A stretch of 64,000 nucleotides of DNA from assembly GCF_024498955.1 (NCBI RefSeq), contig NZ_CP093311.1, forward strand, positions 1 through 64,000. Direction: 5' to 3'. Position 1 is the stretch's first letter. Every line of letters begins with the position of its first letter. The position numbers were made by a program, and so were the translations under genes. Under the pieces are notes generated by a model. That model saw only the letters and a list, made by a program, of their open reading frames with translations, did no database searches and was not told the origin of the DNA. The stretch comes from Thermomonas paludicola (GTDB taxonomy: Bacteria; Pseudomonadota; Gammaproteobacteria; Xanthomonadales; Xanthomonadaceae). Shown piece by piece: positions 63,031 through 64,000 of the stretch.

Positions 63031-64000
63031 GCCTTGTCCTTCATGGGTTGCGCCGCCGCCCACGCGGCCAGGTTCTCGCGGCCGATCTTGGCGTTGTGGC
63101 GGATGTCCACCGGGAAGGGCTTGGGGTGATGCAGGAAACGTTCGATCTTCGCGGTGTGCACGAAGCCCTGCGCGAGGTGGCGCAGCTCGTCGGCGACTTC
63201 CACCACGTTGGCGTTCGCGCCCGGCGTCAGTTCGAACACCAGCACCGGCGTTTGCGCGTCCTTGGGGCCGACGCCGACCAGCGCGCTGCGCAACACCTGC
63301 GGGTGTGCATTGAACACCGGCTCGACCTGTTCGGTGCACAGCGTGGTCTGCGCATCGACGACCACCCGCTGCGACTTGCGCCCGCAGAACCACAACCGGC
63401 CCTCGCCGTCGAACCAGCCAAGGTCGCCCATGCGGTGGACGATACGCACGCTGCCGTCGGGCAGCGTCTCGCGGATCTTCGCCAGCGCGGTCTGCGCCGC
63501 ACGGTTGAAATAGGCATCAGTGACGCTGGGACCGGCCACCGTGATTTCGCCCACCTGCCCCGGCGCGACCAGCCGCGCATCATCCCACTCGGCAATCGCC
63601 GCATCGCTGATGCCGATGATGCGCACCTCGTTGGGTGGCACCGGCCGCCCCACGCAGGTGCCCGCACCGGCTTCGGTGCGCGTGCGCAGAGTCAGCAACT
63701 CGCGGCCTTCAATCACCGCCACCGGCAGGCATTCGGTGGCGCCGTAGGGCGTCCACAGCTGCGCGTTCGGCGGCAGCAGCTCCAGCATGCGCTGCACCAC
63801 GTCCGCCGGCACCGGCGCGCCGGCGCTGGTCACCCGCGTTACCGTGGGCAAGGCCTCGCCATGCGTGGCCAGCACCCGCATCAATGCGGGCGAACCGAAC
63901 AACTGGCTGACGCCGAAACGCGCGATGGCGGCGTGCAATTTGCGTGGATTGGCGCGCGCCGGACGCGTGGGATCCATGTCGGGGATGATGCTGGTCAGGC
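63027..64000 (-). CDS. oleC: Beta-lactone synthetase, AMP-ligase family (partial)
   Basis: The C-terminal 324 residues of an acyl-adenylate synthetase; the frame is open to the right edge, so the N-terminus is missing. Visible are the adenylation core [21 protein letters not shown], and the hinge [20 protein letters not shown]. OleC activates beta-hydroxy acids and closes them to beta-lactones in long-chain olefin formation. The 4-bp overlap with oleD supports this over a generic fatty-acyl-CoA ligase. OleA and OleB would be expected to the right. Confidence 0.85.
   Translation of the reverse strand, partial: LTSIIPDMDPTRPARANPRKLHAAIARFGVSQLFGSPALMRVLATHGEALPTVTRVTSAGAPVPADVVQRMLELLPPNAQLWTPYGATECLPVAVIEGRELLTLRTRTEAGAGTCVGRPVPPNEVRIIGISDAAIAEWDDARLVAPGQVGEITVAGPSVTDAYFNRAAQTALAKIRETLPDGSVRIVHRMGDLGWFDGEGRLWFCGRKSQRVVVDAQTTLCTEQVEPVFNAHPQVLRSALVGVGPKDAQTPVLVFELTPGANANVVEVADELRHLAQGFVHTAKIERFLHHPKPFPVDIRHNAKIGRENLAAWAAAQPMKDKA

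Overview
The window looks like a chromosomal segment of a high-G+C gammaproteobacterium of the Xanthomonadaceae/Lysobacteraceae (Lysobacter, Thermomonas or Pseudoxanthomonas type). The main clue is the left end, where gyrB is followed by a TPR gene, tonB-exbB-exbD-exbD and pdxJ. This is the order I recall beside the dnaA-gyrB region of Xanthomonas, so the window probably starts near oriC. phhA with a divergent Lrp-type regulator, an oleC/oleD pair and FecI/FecR/TonB-receptor genes fit the same family. I saw no rRNA, tRNA or CRISPR array.

Layout. 1-5491: gyrB 3' part and the TonB energy-transduction operon. 5523-11072 (minus): pdxJ, a small membrane protein, cardiolipin synthase, an SLC13-type permease and fructose-bisphosphatase. 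11230-14361: a three-gene ABC exporter (membrane fusion protein, permease, ATPase). 14424-16185: a DUF1328 peptide, phhA and its divergent Lrp/AsnC regulator. 16198-20018: a Rieske/FAD reductase divergent from a folE-ECF sigma-membrane protein operon; both may fire from ECF-type promoters sharing one palindrome. 20015-23164 (minus): patatin lipoprotein, outer-membrane barrel, an Rhs-like relic with a large inverted repeat, and a rhomboid protease. 23296-28812: rlmI, then nrdA-nrdB-glutaredoxin behind a promoter with two candidate NrdR boxes and a cobalamin riboswitch. 28924-36262: a VIT1-type transporter, rmuC, a GYF/AIM24 protein, kup, a kdpE relic, a second folE and a DUF2239 gene.

36401-41769: an M61 peptidase whose last 219 bp recur 3.4 kb downstream, flanking an insert with an IS30 relic and a lower-G+C GGDEF gene. 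41770-48597: a secreted cyanophycinase/isoaspartyl-peptidase fusion divergent from a FecI-FecR-TonB receptor set, possibly a cyanophycin or isopeptide utilisation locus. 48651-55874 (minus): a tightly coupled five-gene operon (HEAT membrane protein, GT2 synthase, TPR/YaiO barrel, LtaS-like transferase, secreted glycosidase-like protein) that reads as a synthase-dependent polysaccharide machine of a type I do not recognise. 56211-64000: acyltransferase, arfB, DUF2059, truC, CDF metal exporter, ubiB, ubiJ, and the oleD and oleC genes of long-chain olefin synthesis; oleC runs off the right edge.

The strongest leads are the dual NrdR/B12 control of class Ia ribonucleotide reductase, the cyanophycinase fusion locus, the five-gene envelope polysaccharide operon, the mirrored ECF promoters and the duplicated-end insertion.
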